The translations under genes and the position numbers were made by a program. From Acidobacteriota bacterium (lineage in GTDB: Bacteria > Acidobacteriota > Terriglobia > Acidiferrales > UBA7541): a DNA stretch of 64,000 nucleotides. This document shows, one piece after another, positions 36,096 through 45,400 of this stretch. The notes under the pieces were generated by a model. The model worked only from the letters and a program-made list of their open reading frames with translations, was not told the origin of the DNA and did not search any database. The stretch covers positions 1 to 64,000 of the forward strand of contig PMES01000054.1 in NCBI GenBank assembly GCA_003154775.1. The letters run 5' to 3'. Within the stretch, counting starts at the first letter, position 1; every line of letters begins with the position of its first letter.

Positions 36096-37301
36096 ATGAG
36101 CTTTGCCTTCATTTGTGACGCCATTCGCACGCCCATCGGAAGATACGGCGGCGCGCTTGCAACCGTAAGAACCGATGACCTTGCCGCCATTTCCATCAAA
36201 TCCCTGGTCGAACGAAATCCCAAGGTCGACTGGAGCTTGCTGGATGACGTCGTCTACGGCTGCGCCAATCAAGCGGGGGAAGATAATCGCAACGTCGCGC
36301 GCATGGCTCTTCTTCTCGCCGGTCTTCCCAAGGAAATTTCCGGCACCACCGTGAATCGTCTTTGCGGCTCCAGCATGGACGCCGTCGCCGTTGCTTCGCG
36401 CGGCATCAAGAGCGGTGAAGTTGATCTTATTCTTGCGGGCGGCGTGGAAAGCATGTCTCGCGCCCCGTTTGTGATGGGCAAGGCCGATGCCGCCTTTTCC
36501 CGCAACATGAAAATCGAAGACACCACCATCGGTTGGCGCTTCGTGAATCCCGCCATGAAAGCCAAGTTTGGCACCGACGCTATGCCGGAAACCGCCGAAA
36601 TTGTAGCCGAGGAATATCATGTTGCGCGTGCCGACCAGGATGCTTTTGCGTTTCGCAGCCAGCAACGCACCAGCGCGGCGATGAAAGCTGGCCGCCTTGC
36701 GGAAGAGATCGTCGCCGTCCCCGTCCCGCAAAAGAAGGGTGACCCAGTGCTTGTCAGCGTTGACGAGCATCCCCGCCCGGACACGACCCTCGAAGCCCTC
36801 GCGAAACTGAAGGGTGTTGTGAAGCCCGACGGCACCGTCACTGCCGGCAACGCCTCCGGCGTGAACGATGGCGCCTGTGCTCTCCTGTTGGCCTCCGAGG
36901 ACGCGATCAAGCGCCACGGCCTTACACCCAAAGCCCGCGTGATTGCCGCGGCGGCCTCCGGTGTCGCCCCGCGCATCATGGGTATGGGGCCCGTTCCTGC
37001 GACGCGCAAAGTTCTCGTGAAGGCTAATCTCAATCTCTCGCAAATGGACGTGATCGAATTGAACGAAGCTTTCGCCGCCCAAGCTCTCGCGGTGCTTCGC
37101 GAACTGGGCCTCTCTGACGATGCCGCGCACGTCAACCCCAATGGCGGAGCAATCGCCATCGGCCATCCCCTGGGCGCCAGCGGTGGGCGTCTGGTGACCA
37201 CTGCGCTGTACCAATTGCTGCGCACCAATGGCCGCTATGCCCTCTGCACCATGTGCATCGGTGTCGGCCAGGGCATTGCCGTGATTCTGGAACGTGTCTG
37301 A
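36096..37301 (+). CDS. pcaF: beta-ketoadipyl-CoA thiolase
   Basis: 401 residues from the ATG at 36096; a longer frame to 36039 crosses the promoter region. Thiolases of this class split beta-ketoadipyl-CoA into succinyl-CoA and acetyl-CoA. The acylated cysteine is C90 in NRLCGSSMDAV. The C-terminal motifs NPNGGAIAIGHPLGASGGR and CTMCIGVGQG supply the histidine and second cysteine. The family also contains acetyl-CoA acetyltransferases; the position at the head of the pca operon supports pcaF. Confidence 0.88.
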   Translation: MSFAFICDAIRTPIGRYGGALATVRTDDLAAISIKSLVERNPKVDWSLLDDVVYGCANQAGEDNRNVARMALLLAGLPKEISGTTVNRLCGSSMDAVAVASRGIKSGEVDLILAGGVESMSRAPFVMGKADAAFSRNMKIEDTTIGWRFVNPAMKAKFGTDAMPETAEIVAEEYHVARADQDAFAFRSQQRTSAAMKAGRLAEEIVAVPVPQKKGDPVLVSVDEHPRPDTTLEALAKLKGVVKPDGTVTAGNASGVNDGACALLLASEDAIKRHGLTPKARVIAAAASGVAPRIMGMGPVPATRKVLVKANLNLSQMDVIELNEAFAAQALAVLRELGLSDDAAHVNPNGGAIAIGHPLGASGGRLVTTALYQLLRTNGRYALCTMCIGVGQGIAVILERV

Positions 37302-37316
37302 AGAAAACGGAGCGTG

Positions 37317-38018
37317 ATGCCGATGCTGCGATATCGCAGGCCCGCCCCCGGTACCCAGCCGGAGCTTTTGCATCCGCCCTACGTTTCCTCGATCAAACGC
37401 GCTCCCACGCAACCCTTGATCCAACTCCCTCACAGCCTTTCTGAAACTACCGGCCCATTCTTTTCCAAAGAAGTCGTTCCGCCCAAGGGCTTCGATCTCA
37501 CCCGCCAGCATAAAGGCGAGCCTCTCGGCGAGCGCATCGTCGTCAGCGGCCGCCTCATGGATGAAGATGGCCGCCCAGTTGTTCATTCGCTGGTGGAAAT
37601 TTGGCAAGCCAACGCCGCCGGACGTTATCTGCACAAGGTGGATCAGTACGATGCTCCGCTCGATCCCAATTTCACCGGCATGGGGCAAACCCTTACCGAC
37701 GAAGAGGGCCGCTACCGTTTCGTCACCATTCGCCCCGGCGCGTATCCGTGGCGCAATCATTACAATGCGTGGCGCCCCCGGCACATTCACTTCTCCGTGT
37801 TTGGTCCCGCGTTCGCCACACGCCTCGTCACGCAAATGTATTTTCCCGGCGATCCCCTTCTCGAATTCGACCCGATTTACAACAGCGTGCCGGTCGAATC
37901 CGCGCGCAAGCGCCTCATCTCGATCTTCGACTGGGCGACAACTACACCGGAGATTGCACTCGGCTTCCGCTTTGATATTGTGCTGCGTGGCCGCAATGCC
38001 ACTCCCATGGAGCGATGA
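37317..38018 (+). CDS. pcaH: protocatechuate 3,4-dioxygenase beta subunit
   Basis: 233 residues; the ATG at 37317 is behind GGAG, with a GTG one codon earlier and another ATG at 37323 as alternatives. The beta subunit carries the catalytic Fe(III). Ligand motifs match the family: the DQYDAPLDPNF tyrosine, the AYPWRN tyrosine, and both histidines of RPRHIHF. The N-terminal YRRPAPGTQPELLHPPY region is typical of PcaH. It pairs with PcaG to ring-open protocatechuate to 3-carboxy-cis,cis-muconate. It lies 15 bp from pcaF. Confidence 0.93.
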   Translation: MPMLRYRRPAPGTQPELLHPPYVSSIKRAPTQPLIQLPHSLSETTGPFFSKEVVPPKGFDLTRQHKGEPLGERIVVSGRLMDEDGRPVVHSLVEIWQANAAGRYLHKVDQYDAPLDPNFTGMGQTLTDEEGRYRFVTIRPGAYPWRNHYNAWRPRHIHFSVFGPAFATRLVTQMYFPGDPLLEFDPIYNSVPVESARKRLISIFDWATTTPEIALGFRFDIVLRGRNATPMER

Positions 38019-38019
38019 T

Positions 38020-38589
38020 ATGAGCGGAGAAACCACACCTTCGCAAACCGTCGGCCCGTATTTCAGCATTGGCCTCGCCTGGCTGAATCGCTGCGATCTC
38101 GCACCCGGCGCATCTGGCGGCGAGCGTGTCACCATTCGCGGACGCATCCTCGATGGCGAAGGTCAGCCCGTTCCTGACGCTTGTCTAGAAATTTGGCAAG
38201 CCGATGCTCACGGCAAATATGCTCCGCCGGTTAATTCTGAGGAAAAATCACCCGCTCATGGATTTTCTGGTTTCGGCCGCGTCCCTACCAACGATCGAGG
38301 CGAATTCTCCTTCATCACCATCAAGCCTGGCAGCGTTCCCGGCCCCGATGGCCGTCCTCAGGCGCCACATCTCGAAATCTCCGTGTTCATGCGCGGTTTG
38401 CTCCGCCGCTTGGTTACGCGGCTTTATTTCCCGAATGATCCAGCGAACCCGGCAGATCATGTTTTGAATCTCGTCCCCGGTGGCCGCCGCGCTACTCTGA
38501 TCCCACGGCCTCTCGCGGACGACCTGCACATTCTGGAGTGGGATATTCGTTTGCAAGGCGAACACGAAACCGTATTCTTTGAGTGCTGA
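38020..38589 (+). CDS. pcaG: protocatechuate 3,4-dioxygenase alpha subunit
   Basis: 189 residues starting one base after the pcaH stop, with GGAG eight bases upstream. PSQTVGPYFSIGLAW at the N-terminus and LEIWQADAHGKY are diagnostic of PcaG. The iron-binding tyrosines and histidines of the beta subunit are replaced (APHLEISVF in place of RPRHIHF), as expected for the non-catalytic alpha chain. It forms the (alpha-beta)n dioxygenase with PcaH. Confidence 0.93.
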   Translation: MSGETTPSQTVGPYFSIGLAWLNRCDLAPGASGGERVTIRGRILDGEGQPVPDACLEIWQADAHGKYAPPVNSEEKSPAHGFSGFGRVPTNDRGEFSFITIKPGSVPGPDGRPQAPHLEISVFMRGLLRRLVTRLYFPNDPANPADHVLNLVPGGRRATLIPRPLADDLHILEWDIRLQGEHETVFFEC

Positions 38590-38610
38590 CCTGGGGAGAC
38601 ACTGCCGCCG

Positions 38611-39963
38611 ATGAGCCTTCTCGACCCTCTATTTCGCTACGCCGCGCTGGATAAACTCTTCTCCGACGAAGCCCGCATTCAGGGCATGCTCGATTTTGAA
38701 GCCGCTCTTGCCCGCGCCGAGGCCACCTCCGGAATCGTCCCGCAATCCCAAGCACAAATCATCGCCGGTAAGTGCCGCGCGGAAAATTTCGACCTCTCCG
38801 CCATCGCCAAAGACGCCGCTTTCGCCGGAAATCTGGCCATCCCCCTCGTCAAGAAACTCACCGAACTTGTCGCGCACGGGGACAAGGACGCGGCGCGCTT
38901 CGTTCACTGGGGCGCCACCAGCCAGGATGCCATCGACACCGGTTGCATTTTGCAAGTGCGCGGCGCGTGCGATCTCATCGATCAGGACCTGGCTCGTTTG
39001 AGCGGCACTCTCGTCACGCTCGCCGAAAAACATCGTGCCACTCTTGTTGTCGCTCGCACGTGGATGCAGCAAGCCCTGCCCACCACCTTCGGCTTCATCG
39101 TTGCTGGATGGCTCGACGCAGTTTCTCGCCACCGCAAGCGGCTCGCCGAAATCAAGCCGCGCGTCCTGGCGCTGCAATTCGGCGGCGCCGTTGGCACCCT
39201 TGCCGCACTTGGCGGCCGCGGTCCGGAAGTCGCCAAAGCCCTGGCCGACGAATTGCGCCTTTCCCTGCCATCCATTCCCTGGCACACGCATCGCGATCGC
39301 ATCGCCGAAATCGCCACTACTTTGGGCCTCCTCACCGGCACGCTGGGCAAAATTGCGCGTGACATCTCTCTTCACGCGCAAACTGAAATCGCCGAACTCG
39401 CCGAACCCATTTTCGAGGGGCGCGGCGGCTCTTCCTCCATGCCTCAAAAGCGCAATCCCGTCACTTGCGCCGTGGTTCTCGCGGCCGCGACGCGGATTCC
39501 CGGCCTCGTCAACACGCTTCTCTCCGCCATGCCTCAAGAAGAGCAGCGCGGGCTCGGCGGCTGGCACGCCGAATGGGAAACGCTGCCGGACATCGTCCGC
39601 CTATTCGGCGGCGCGCTTCATCATCTGGCGGAGATGTTGCCGGGCCTGGAAGTCGACACCCAGCGCATGCGCCACAATCTCGAACTCACCAACGGCCTCA
39701 TTTTCGCCGAGGCCGTCACCATGGCTCTCGGAGACCGTATGGGCAAAATGCCCGCTCAGCTTCTCGTCGAAGCCGCCTGCAAGAAAGCTCGCGAGCAGAA
39801 TCGCCACTTGAAAGAAATCCTCCGCGAGGAATCGCGACTGCGCGGGCATCTGACGCCTGCCGACCTCGAAAGCCTTTTCGACGCGCGAAATTATCTCGGC
39901 AGCACCGATGAATTCATCCGCCGCGTCGTTGCGGAAGCTCGCGAGTTTCCTGCAATGCGTTGA
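38611..39963 (+). CDS. pcaB: 3-carboxy-cis,cis-muconate cycloisomerase
   Basis: 450 residues, a fumarase/aspartase superfamily enzyme converting 3-carboxymuconate to 4-carboxymuconolactone. The superfamily signature GSSSMPQKRNPV lies near residues 272-283, and HWGATSQDAIDTG near 98-110. The bacterial PcaB length is normal. The gene is 21 bp after pcaG. Confidence 0.92.
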   Translation: MSLLDPLFRYAALDKLFSDEARIQGMLDFEAALARAEATSGIVPQSQAQIIAGKCRAENFDLSAIAKDAAFAGNLAIPLVKKLTELVAHGDKDAARFVHWGATSQDAIDTGCILQVRGACDLIDQDLARLSGTLVTLAEKHRATLVVARTWMQQALPTTFGFIVAGWLDAVSRHRKRLAEIKPRVLALQFGGAVGTLAALGGRGPEVAKALADELRLSLPSIPWHTHRDRIAEIATTLGLLTGTLGKIARDISLHAQTEIAELAEPIFEGRGGSSSMPQKRNPVTCAVVLAAATRIPGLVNTLLSAMPQEEQRGLGGWHAEWETLPDIVRLFGGALHHLAEMLPGLEVDTQRMRHNLELTNGLIFAEAVTMALGDRMGKMPAQLLVEAACKKAREQNRHLKEILREESRLRGHLTPADLESLFDARNYLGSTDEFIRRVVAEAREFPAMR

Positions 39964-39981
39964 CCAAGGAGCGCCACTTCC

Positions 39982-40761
39982 ATGCCCTTTGCCAAACTTG
40001 CCGATGCTCAACTCTATTACGAGTGGTCCGGCCCGGAGCACGCCCCGGTTCTTGTCCTCTCCAATTCTCTCGGCACCTCCCATCGCATGTGGGACCCGCA
40101 AGTCGCCGCATTCACCACGCATTTCCGCTTGCTGCGCTACGACACGCGCGGCCACGGCCAATCCAGCGCCACTCCGGGGCCTTACACGATCGAGAAGTTG
40201 AGTTGGGATGTCGTGCACGTCCTCGATTTCCTGCAACTGGATCGCGTCTATTTCTGCGGCCTCTCCATGGGCGGCATGATTGGCATGTTTCTAGGCGCGA
40301 ATGCCGCGAACCGGTTTCGCAAAATTGTTCTCTGTAACACCGCCGCAAAAATCGGTACACCTGAAACCTGGAATGCGCGCATTGACGCCGTTCAGAAGGG
40401 CGGAATGCGCGCGGTGGCCGCGGGAATCGTTGAGCGCTGGCTGACCCCGGCCTATCGCGCTTCGCACCCTGCGGAAACCGCGGCGGTCTTGCGCATGCTT
40501 GAGGAAGCAAGTCCCGAAGGTTACGTTGCGTGCTGCGCCGCAGTCCGCGATATGGACCAGCGGCAGAATCTGCAAAATGTCAAAGTCCCCGCACTCGTCC
40601 TTGCCGGAGCCCACGACCCCGCGATACTTCCGGCCGATGGCCAATTCCTGGCAAAACACATTCCCGGCGCCGGCTACGTCGAAGTAAACGCCGCGCATCT
40701 ATCCAATATCGAAGCCCAGGACGACTTCAACACCCAGGTGGTTAATTTTCTTGCACAGTAA
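39982..40761 (+). CDS. pcaD: 3-oxoadipate enol-lactonase
   Basis: 259 residues with an alpha/beta-hydrolase fold. The nucleophile elbow is GLSMGG (serine near 92), the acid is probably in GAHDPAILP, and the catalytic histidine is in NAAHLSNIE near the C-terminus. It hydrolyses 3-oxoadipate enol-lactone to beta-ketoadipate. It is a separate gene here, not fused to PcaC as in some actinobacteria. It lies 18 bp after pcaB. Confidence 0.9.
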   Translation: MPFAKLADAQLYYEWSGPEHAPVLVLSNSLGTSHRMWDPQVAAFTTHFRLLRYDTRGHGQSSATPGPYTIEKLSWDVVHVLDFLQLDRVYFCGLSMGGMIGMFLGANAANRFRKIVLCNTAAKIGTPETWNARIDAVQKGGMRAVAAGIVERWLTPAYRASHPAETAAVLRMLEEASPEGYVACCAAVRDMDQRQNLQNVKVPALVLAGAHDPAILPADGQFLAKHIPGAGYVEVNAAHLSNIEAQDDFNTQVVNFLAQ

Positions 40762-40772
40762 GGGAGCTCCGC

Positions 40773-41153
40773 ATGGATGAGCGCAATCGCCACAAAGAGG
40801 GCCTGAAAGTCCGCCGCGCGGTGCTGGGTGAAGCGCACGTCGAGCGCGCCCAGGCAGCCGAGAATGAATTCAATTCCGTCTTTCAGGATTTGATCACTCG
40901 CTATGCCTGGGGCGAGATATGGACGCGTCCAGGCCTCCCGCGAAAAACGCGCAGCCTGATTACCATCGCCATGATGGTTGCCCTGAATCGCGGCGATGAA
41001 CTGAAGATGCATATCCGCGGCGCGCTGCAGAATGGCGTGACCCGCGAAGAGCTCCGCGAGGTCCTTCTGCAGACCGCAGTTTATTGTGGCGTGCCCGCCG
41101 CGAATGCTGCTTTCCACCTCGCCGAAGAAGTCCTCTCCGAAGCTGAGGAATAG
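40773..41153 (+). CDS. pcaC: 4-carboxymuconolactone decarboxylase
   Basis: 126 residues. RSLITIAMMVALNRGDELKMH and the AVYCGVPAANAAFH stretch are typical of the carboxymuconolactone decarboxylase (AhpD-like) family. It has the single cysteine arrangement of PcaC rather than the CXXC of AhpD. It converts 4-carboxymuconolactone to 3-oxoadipate enol-lactone, so in reaction order it acts before PcaD. Last gene of the pca operon in view; pcaI and pcaJ do not follow. Confidence 0.92.
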   Translation: MDERNRHKEGLKVRRAVLGEAHVERAQAAENEFNSVFQDLITRYAWGEIWTRPGLPRKTRSLITIAMMVALNRGDELKMHIRGALQNGVTREELREVLLQTAVYCGVPAANAAFHLAEEVLSEAEE

Positions 41154-41449
41154 CAGAGTGCCCGACGCCCAACTCAGTGAGGCATCCAACGAATCGCTTC
41201 TTCTGGCCAGTCAGGGAATGACAAGCGCTCAAACCAACACTGGTGAGTCGGCAAGCACCTCACCAACCCAGCGCACCGACCGCAAATAAAGGTCCGGAAG
41301 AAAATTCTCGTGCAACCGGATGTGCCGCGCCGAATGCGCCAATTGCTCCCAAGTTCCGCGCTCGCAGACCAGGTCATCTCTCCTGCTCCGGCCACCTAAA
41401 CAGCTACTCCAGCACGCAGGCCCCTGGGCCATCCCGTCTGAAACGTCTG
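41154..41449. other. gap between convergent pca and nifJ/DHOD operons
   Basis: About 296 bases without a convincing gene. A minus-strand frame at 41229-41432 encodes a 67-residue protein-like stretch (EQLAHSARHIRLHENFLPDLYLRS type in its C-terminal half), but it has no good ribosome site and no known motif. No clear terminator hairpin was found. Confidence 0.35.
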
Positions 41450-42466
41450 CTAATCATTAAATACGTTTGCCCGCAGCGTGTACGAGCTCAGCACCTTCAT
41501 ATAGTTCCCGCGCTCAAACGCCGTGGGATCCGGCACGGAGCCATGGCTCATGCTCCCGCACATCTGTTGAATCGAGCTGTACTCGTGGTCATCGAGCCAT
41601 CGGTTGGCTTCGGAGAGCACGTGCGCGGCATGCTGCACGCCGTTCCGCAGTAGCGCGGACGTCATGAACACCACCTTGGCTCCCGCCAGGATGCACTTCA
41701 GCAGGTCCCGCGAACTGTGCACCCCGCCGGTGATCCCCAGGTCTGCCCGCACATGTCCAAACAGAATGGCCGTCCAATGCAAACGCAATAGCAATTCCTC
41801 CGGCCGGCTGAGGTTCAGCGAGGGCGTCACTTCCAGTTGATCGATGTCAAAATCAGGTTGATAGAAGCGGTTGAACAGCACGATCCCGTCCGCGCGTGAT
41901 TCATCCAGCCGGACTCCCATATTCGCAGGCGCGCTGAAAAACGGCGAGAGTTTCACCGCCAGCGGAATGCGCAAGGTGCGTTTCAGTTGCCGCACCAGGT
42001 CAATGTAGCCCTGCTCCACCTCAGCCCCGCTCACCGCCGGGTTCGTGGCAATCGAATAGATGTTCAGCTCGATCGCATCGGCGCCCGCCTCTTCCATCAA
42101 TCGCGCGTATTCCAGCCATCCTCCGCTGGATACGCCATTCAGGCTGGCGATCACCGGGATTTTCACCGCTTCCTTGGCATGCCGGATCAACTCCAGGTAC
42201 CCATCCGGGCCGAGGTTGTAGGTCTGCAAGTCCGGAAAGAAATTCGCGGATTCTGGAAAGCTCTCCGTTCCCCGCGCCAGATCGGAATCCACGGACAGGC
42301 TTTCCAGCGCCAACTGCTCCTCAAATAACGACGGCAAGACCACGCCCGCCAGGCCGTGGTCCTCCAGCCGCTTGATGTTATCCAACGATTCCGATAACGG
42401 CGAAGCCGAAGCCAACAACGGTGATTTCAGGTTGAGTCCAAGATACTTCGTGGAGAGGTCGCTCAT
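41450..42466 (-). CDS. dihydroorotate dehydrogenase-like TIM-barrel flavoprotein
   Basis: 338 residues from the ATG at 42466, which overlaps the nifJ stop by four bases. It belongs to the DHODH/PreA-like FMN-binding barrels: NLKSPLLASASPLS at the N-terminus, IPVIASLNGVS, ELNIYSIATNPAVSGAE and GITGGVHSSRDLLKCILAGA for the FMN phosphate. True pyrimidine DHODH usually sits with pyr genes and has a different active-site loop. Coupling to pyruvate:ferredoxin oxidoreductase is common in this subfamily, so a ferredoxin-linked redox role is more likely. Its substrate is unknown. Confidence 0.82.
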   Translation of the reverse strand: MSDLSTKYLGLNLKSPLLASASPLSESLDNIKRLEDHGLAGVVLPSLFEEQLALESLSVDSDLARGTESFPESANFFPDLQTYNLGPDGYLELIRHAKEAVKIPVIASLNGVSSGGWLEYARLMEEAGADAIELNIYSIATNPAVSGAEVEQGYIDLVRQLKRTLRIPLAVKLSPFFSAPANMGVRLDESRADGIVLFNRFYQPDFDIDQLEVTPSLNLSRPEELLLRLHWTAILFGHVRADLGITGGVHSSRDLLKCILAGAKVVFMTSALLRNGVQHAAHVLSEANRWLDDHEYSSIQQMCGSMSHGSVPDPTAFERGNYMKVLSSYTLRANVFND

Positions 42467-45400
42467 TCCTCTTCCCCTCCCTTCTTCACGGGTTCCGGCG
42501 TGGATTCGGGTTCTTCCGGCGCGATATGCGGCGACTCCGAGCGCCCCGCCATGGCTGCGCGGTTCGCATACACCCGCCACTGGCGTTCCACGTCGTCCTG
42601 GGCGAGCTTTAGCAATTCACGCGCCGCTTCCGGATCGCTCCGCACCAGCATAGTGTACCGCGCCTCCTGGTACGCATACTGCTTCAGCGGAATGCTCGGC
42701 GCCTTGGAATCCAGCAGGAAAGGATTCTTGCCTTCCAAACGCAGCGCCGGGTTGTAGCGCATCAGCGGCCAGTAACCCGAAAGCACCGCCTTCTTCTGCT
42801 GGTCCAATCCCATGGACATGTCGTAACCGTGCGCAATGCAGTGGCTGTACGCGATGATGAGCGAGGGTCCGTCGTGCGCTTCCGCCTCCGTGAACGCTTT
42901 CACCGTGTGCGTGTCGCTCGATCCCAGCGCCACGCGCGCCACGTAAACATAACCGTAGCTGACCGCTTCCATCGCCAGGTCTTTCTTCGCGGTGCGCTTT
43001 CCGCCCATCGCGAATTTCGCCACCGCTCCACGCGGCGTTGCCTTGGACATCTGACCGCCGGTGTTGGAATACACCTCCGTGTCCAGGACCAGCACATTGA
43101 CGTTGCGCCCCGATCCCAGCACGTGATCCAGTCCGCCAAATCCGATGTCATAGGCCCAACCGTCTCCGCCCAGCAGCCACACGCTCTTACGCACCAGACA
43201 ATCGGCCACCGGCAGTAGCGCCTGCGCCTCCGGCGTATTCAGCGCTTGCAACTTTTTCTTCAGCTCCACCACGCGCTTGCGCTGCTCTTGAACTCCCAGT
43301 TCCTTCGTTTGGTCGGCCTCCAGCAGGCCTTTGACGAGCACTTCGCCAAGCGGGCTGCTCAATCGCTTCAGCAACTCGCGCGCATACACGTTCTGCTGGT
43401 CCACCGCCAGGCGCATCCCCAACCCGAACTCCGCGTTATCTTCAAACAGCGAGTTCGACCACGTCGGGCCGCGTCCCTCCTTGTTCAACGTGTACGGCGT
43501 CGTCGGCAGGTTTCCGCCATAAATCGAGGAGCAGCCGGTCGCATTCGCGATCAGCAGCCGGTCTCCGAAGAGCTGCGTCAGCAGCTTGATGTACGGCGTC
43601 TCTCCGCAGCCCGCGCAAGCCCCCGAAAACTCGAACAGCGGCTCGAGCAACTGCGAGTCTTTCACCTGCGTGTGCGAGAGCTTGTTGCGATCGATTTCCG
43701 GCAGCGACAGGAAGAACTCCCAGTTCACGCTCTCCGGCTTCCGCAAGGGGGCCTGGTCTTCCATGTTGATCGCTTTGTGCTTCACTTCGCTCTTGCTCTT
43801 GGCCGGGCAGACTTCCACGCACAACTTGCAACCCGTGCAATCCTCCGGCGCCACCTGCAGCGTGTACTTGAGCGTCTCGAATTCCCGCCAGCGCGGTTTC
43901 GAGGACTTGAAGCTCTCCGGCGCATTCTTCAACAGCGAGGAGTCATACACCTTCGCGCGAATCACCGCGTGCGGGCATACCAGCACGCATTTGCCGCACT
44001 GGATGCACAAGGCCTCGTCCCAAACGGGAATTTCCTGGGCGATGTTGCGCTTCTCCCACATCGCCGTGCCCGTCGGAAACGTTCCGTCGATCGGCATCGC
44101 GCTGACCGGCAGAGAATCGCCATTCCCAGTTACGATTGTTCCCAAAACGTCGCGAACGAACTTCGGCGCTTGCGGCGATACCGCCGGCAGCATGTCGAAG
44201 AGCGCCGTCACCTTGCCCGGCACTTTGACCTCGTGCATGTGCGCCAGCGCCGCGTCCACCGCCGCGTAGTTCTTCTGCACCACCGCTTCGCCGCGCTTGC
44301 CATACGTATCCGAAATTGCCTTCTTGATCGCGGTAATCGCCTCTTCCCTTGGAAGCACACCGCTGATCGCAAAAAAGCACGTCTGCATGATCGTGTTGAT
44401 CCGGCTGCCCATCCCGGCCGTCCGTGCCACGGTGTAGCCGTCAATCACGAAGAACCGCAATTTCTTCTTGATAATGGTTTCTTGCGCTTGCCGCGGGATG
44501 TGGTCCCAGATTTCGTCGGGTCCGAATGGCGTGTTCAGCAGGAAGACCGCGCCCGGCTCCGCTGCCGCCAGCACGTCAATACGGTCCATGAACTGGAACT
44601 GGTGGCACGCCACGAAATTCGCCTTCGTGATCAGGTACGTTGACCGGATCGGATCCGGCCCGAATCGCAAGTGCGACACCGTCACCGCCCCAGCTTTCTT
44701 CGAGTCATACACGAAGTAGCCCTGCGCGTAATTGTTTGTGCCCTTTCCGATGATCTTGATGGAGTTCTTGTTCGCCCCCACCGTTCCGTCCGACCCCAAT
44801 CCGTAAAACAGCGCGCGCACGGTCCGCGGATCTTCCGTCGAATAATCCGGGTCGTAGTTCAAGCTGGTGTGCGTCACATCATCCTGAATGCCCACGGTGA
44901 AGTGATTCTTCGGCTCGGCCTTTTTCAACTCGTCAAACACCGCCTTCACCATCGAGGGTGTGAACTCCTTCGACGACAATCCATAACGCCCGCCGATGAT
45001 TCGCGGGATGCCCGCGCCAGGCTTCGTCGCGTATCGCTCCGCGTATGTCGTCAGCACATCCTGGTAGAGCGGCTCGCCCAGGCTGCCCGGCTCTTTCGTG
45101 CGATCCAACACCGCGATCGCTTTCGTGCTGGCAGGAATCGCGTTGAGGAACGCCGACGCCGCGAACGGCCGGTACAACCGCACTTTTAACAGTCCGACCT
45201 TTTCTCCCGACTTCCGCAGCGCGTCCACAGCCTCTTCCGCCGCGCCCGCGCCAGAGCCCATCAGGATCACCACGCGCTCTGCGTCCGCCGGTCCGTAATA
45301 GTCAAAGAGGTTATATTTCCGCCCAATGCGCTTCCCGAAGCGATCCATCACATCCTGCACAATCGGAGGACACGCCCGGTAATACGGATTGCACGCTTCC

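Noticed and set aside
35640..38147. 835-codon minus-strand frame across the pca genes
   Set aside because: It is antisense to pcaF, pcaH and the start of pcaG and overlaps the thioesterase. The sense genes carry all family motifs, and the antisense product resembles nothing.
43246..44643. 465-codon plus-strand frame inside nifJ
   Set aside because: Arg/His-rich shadow of the nifJ frame with no ribosome site or motif.
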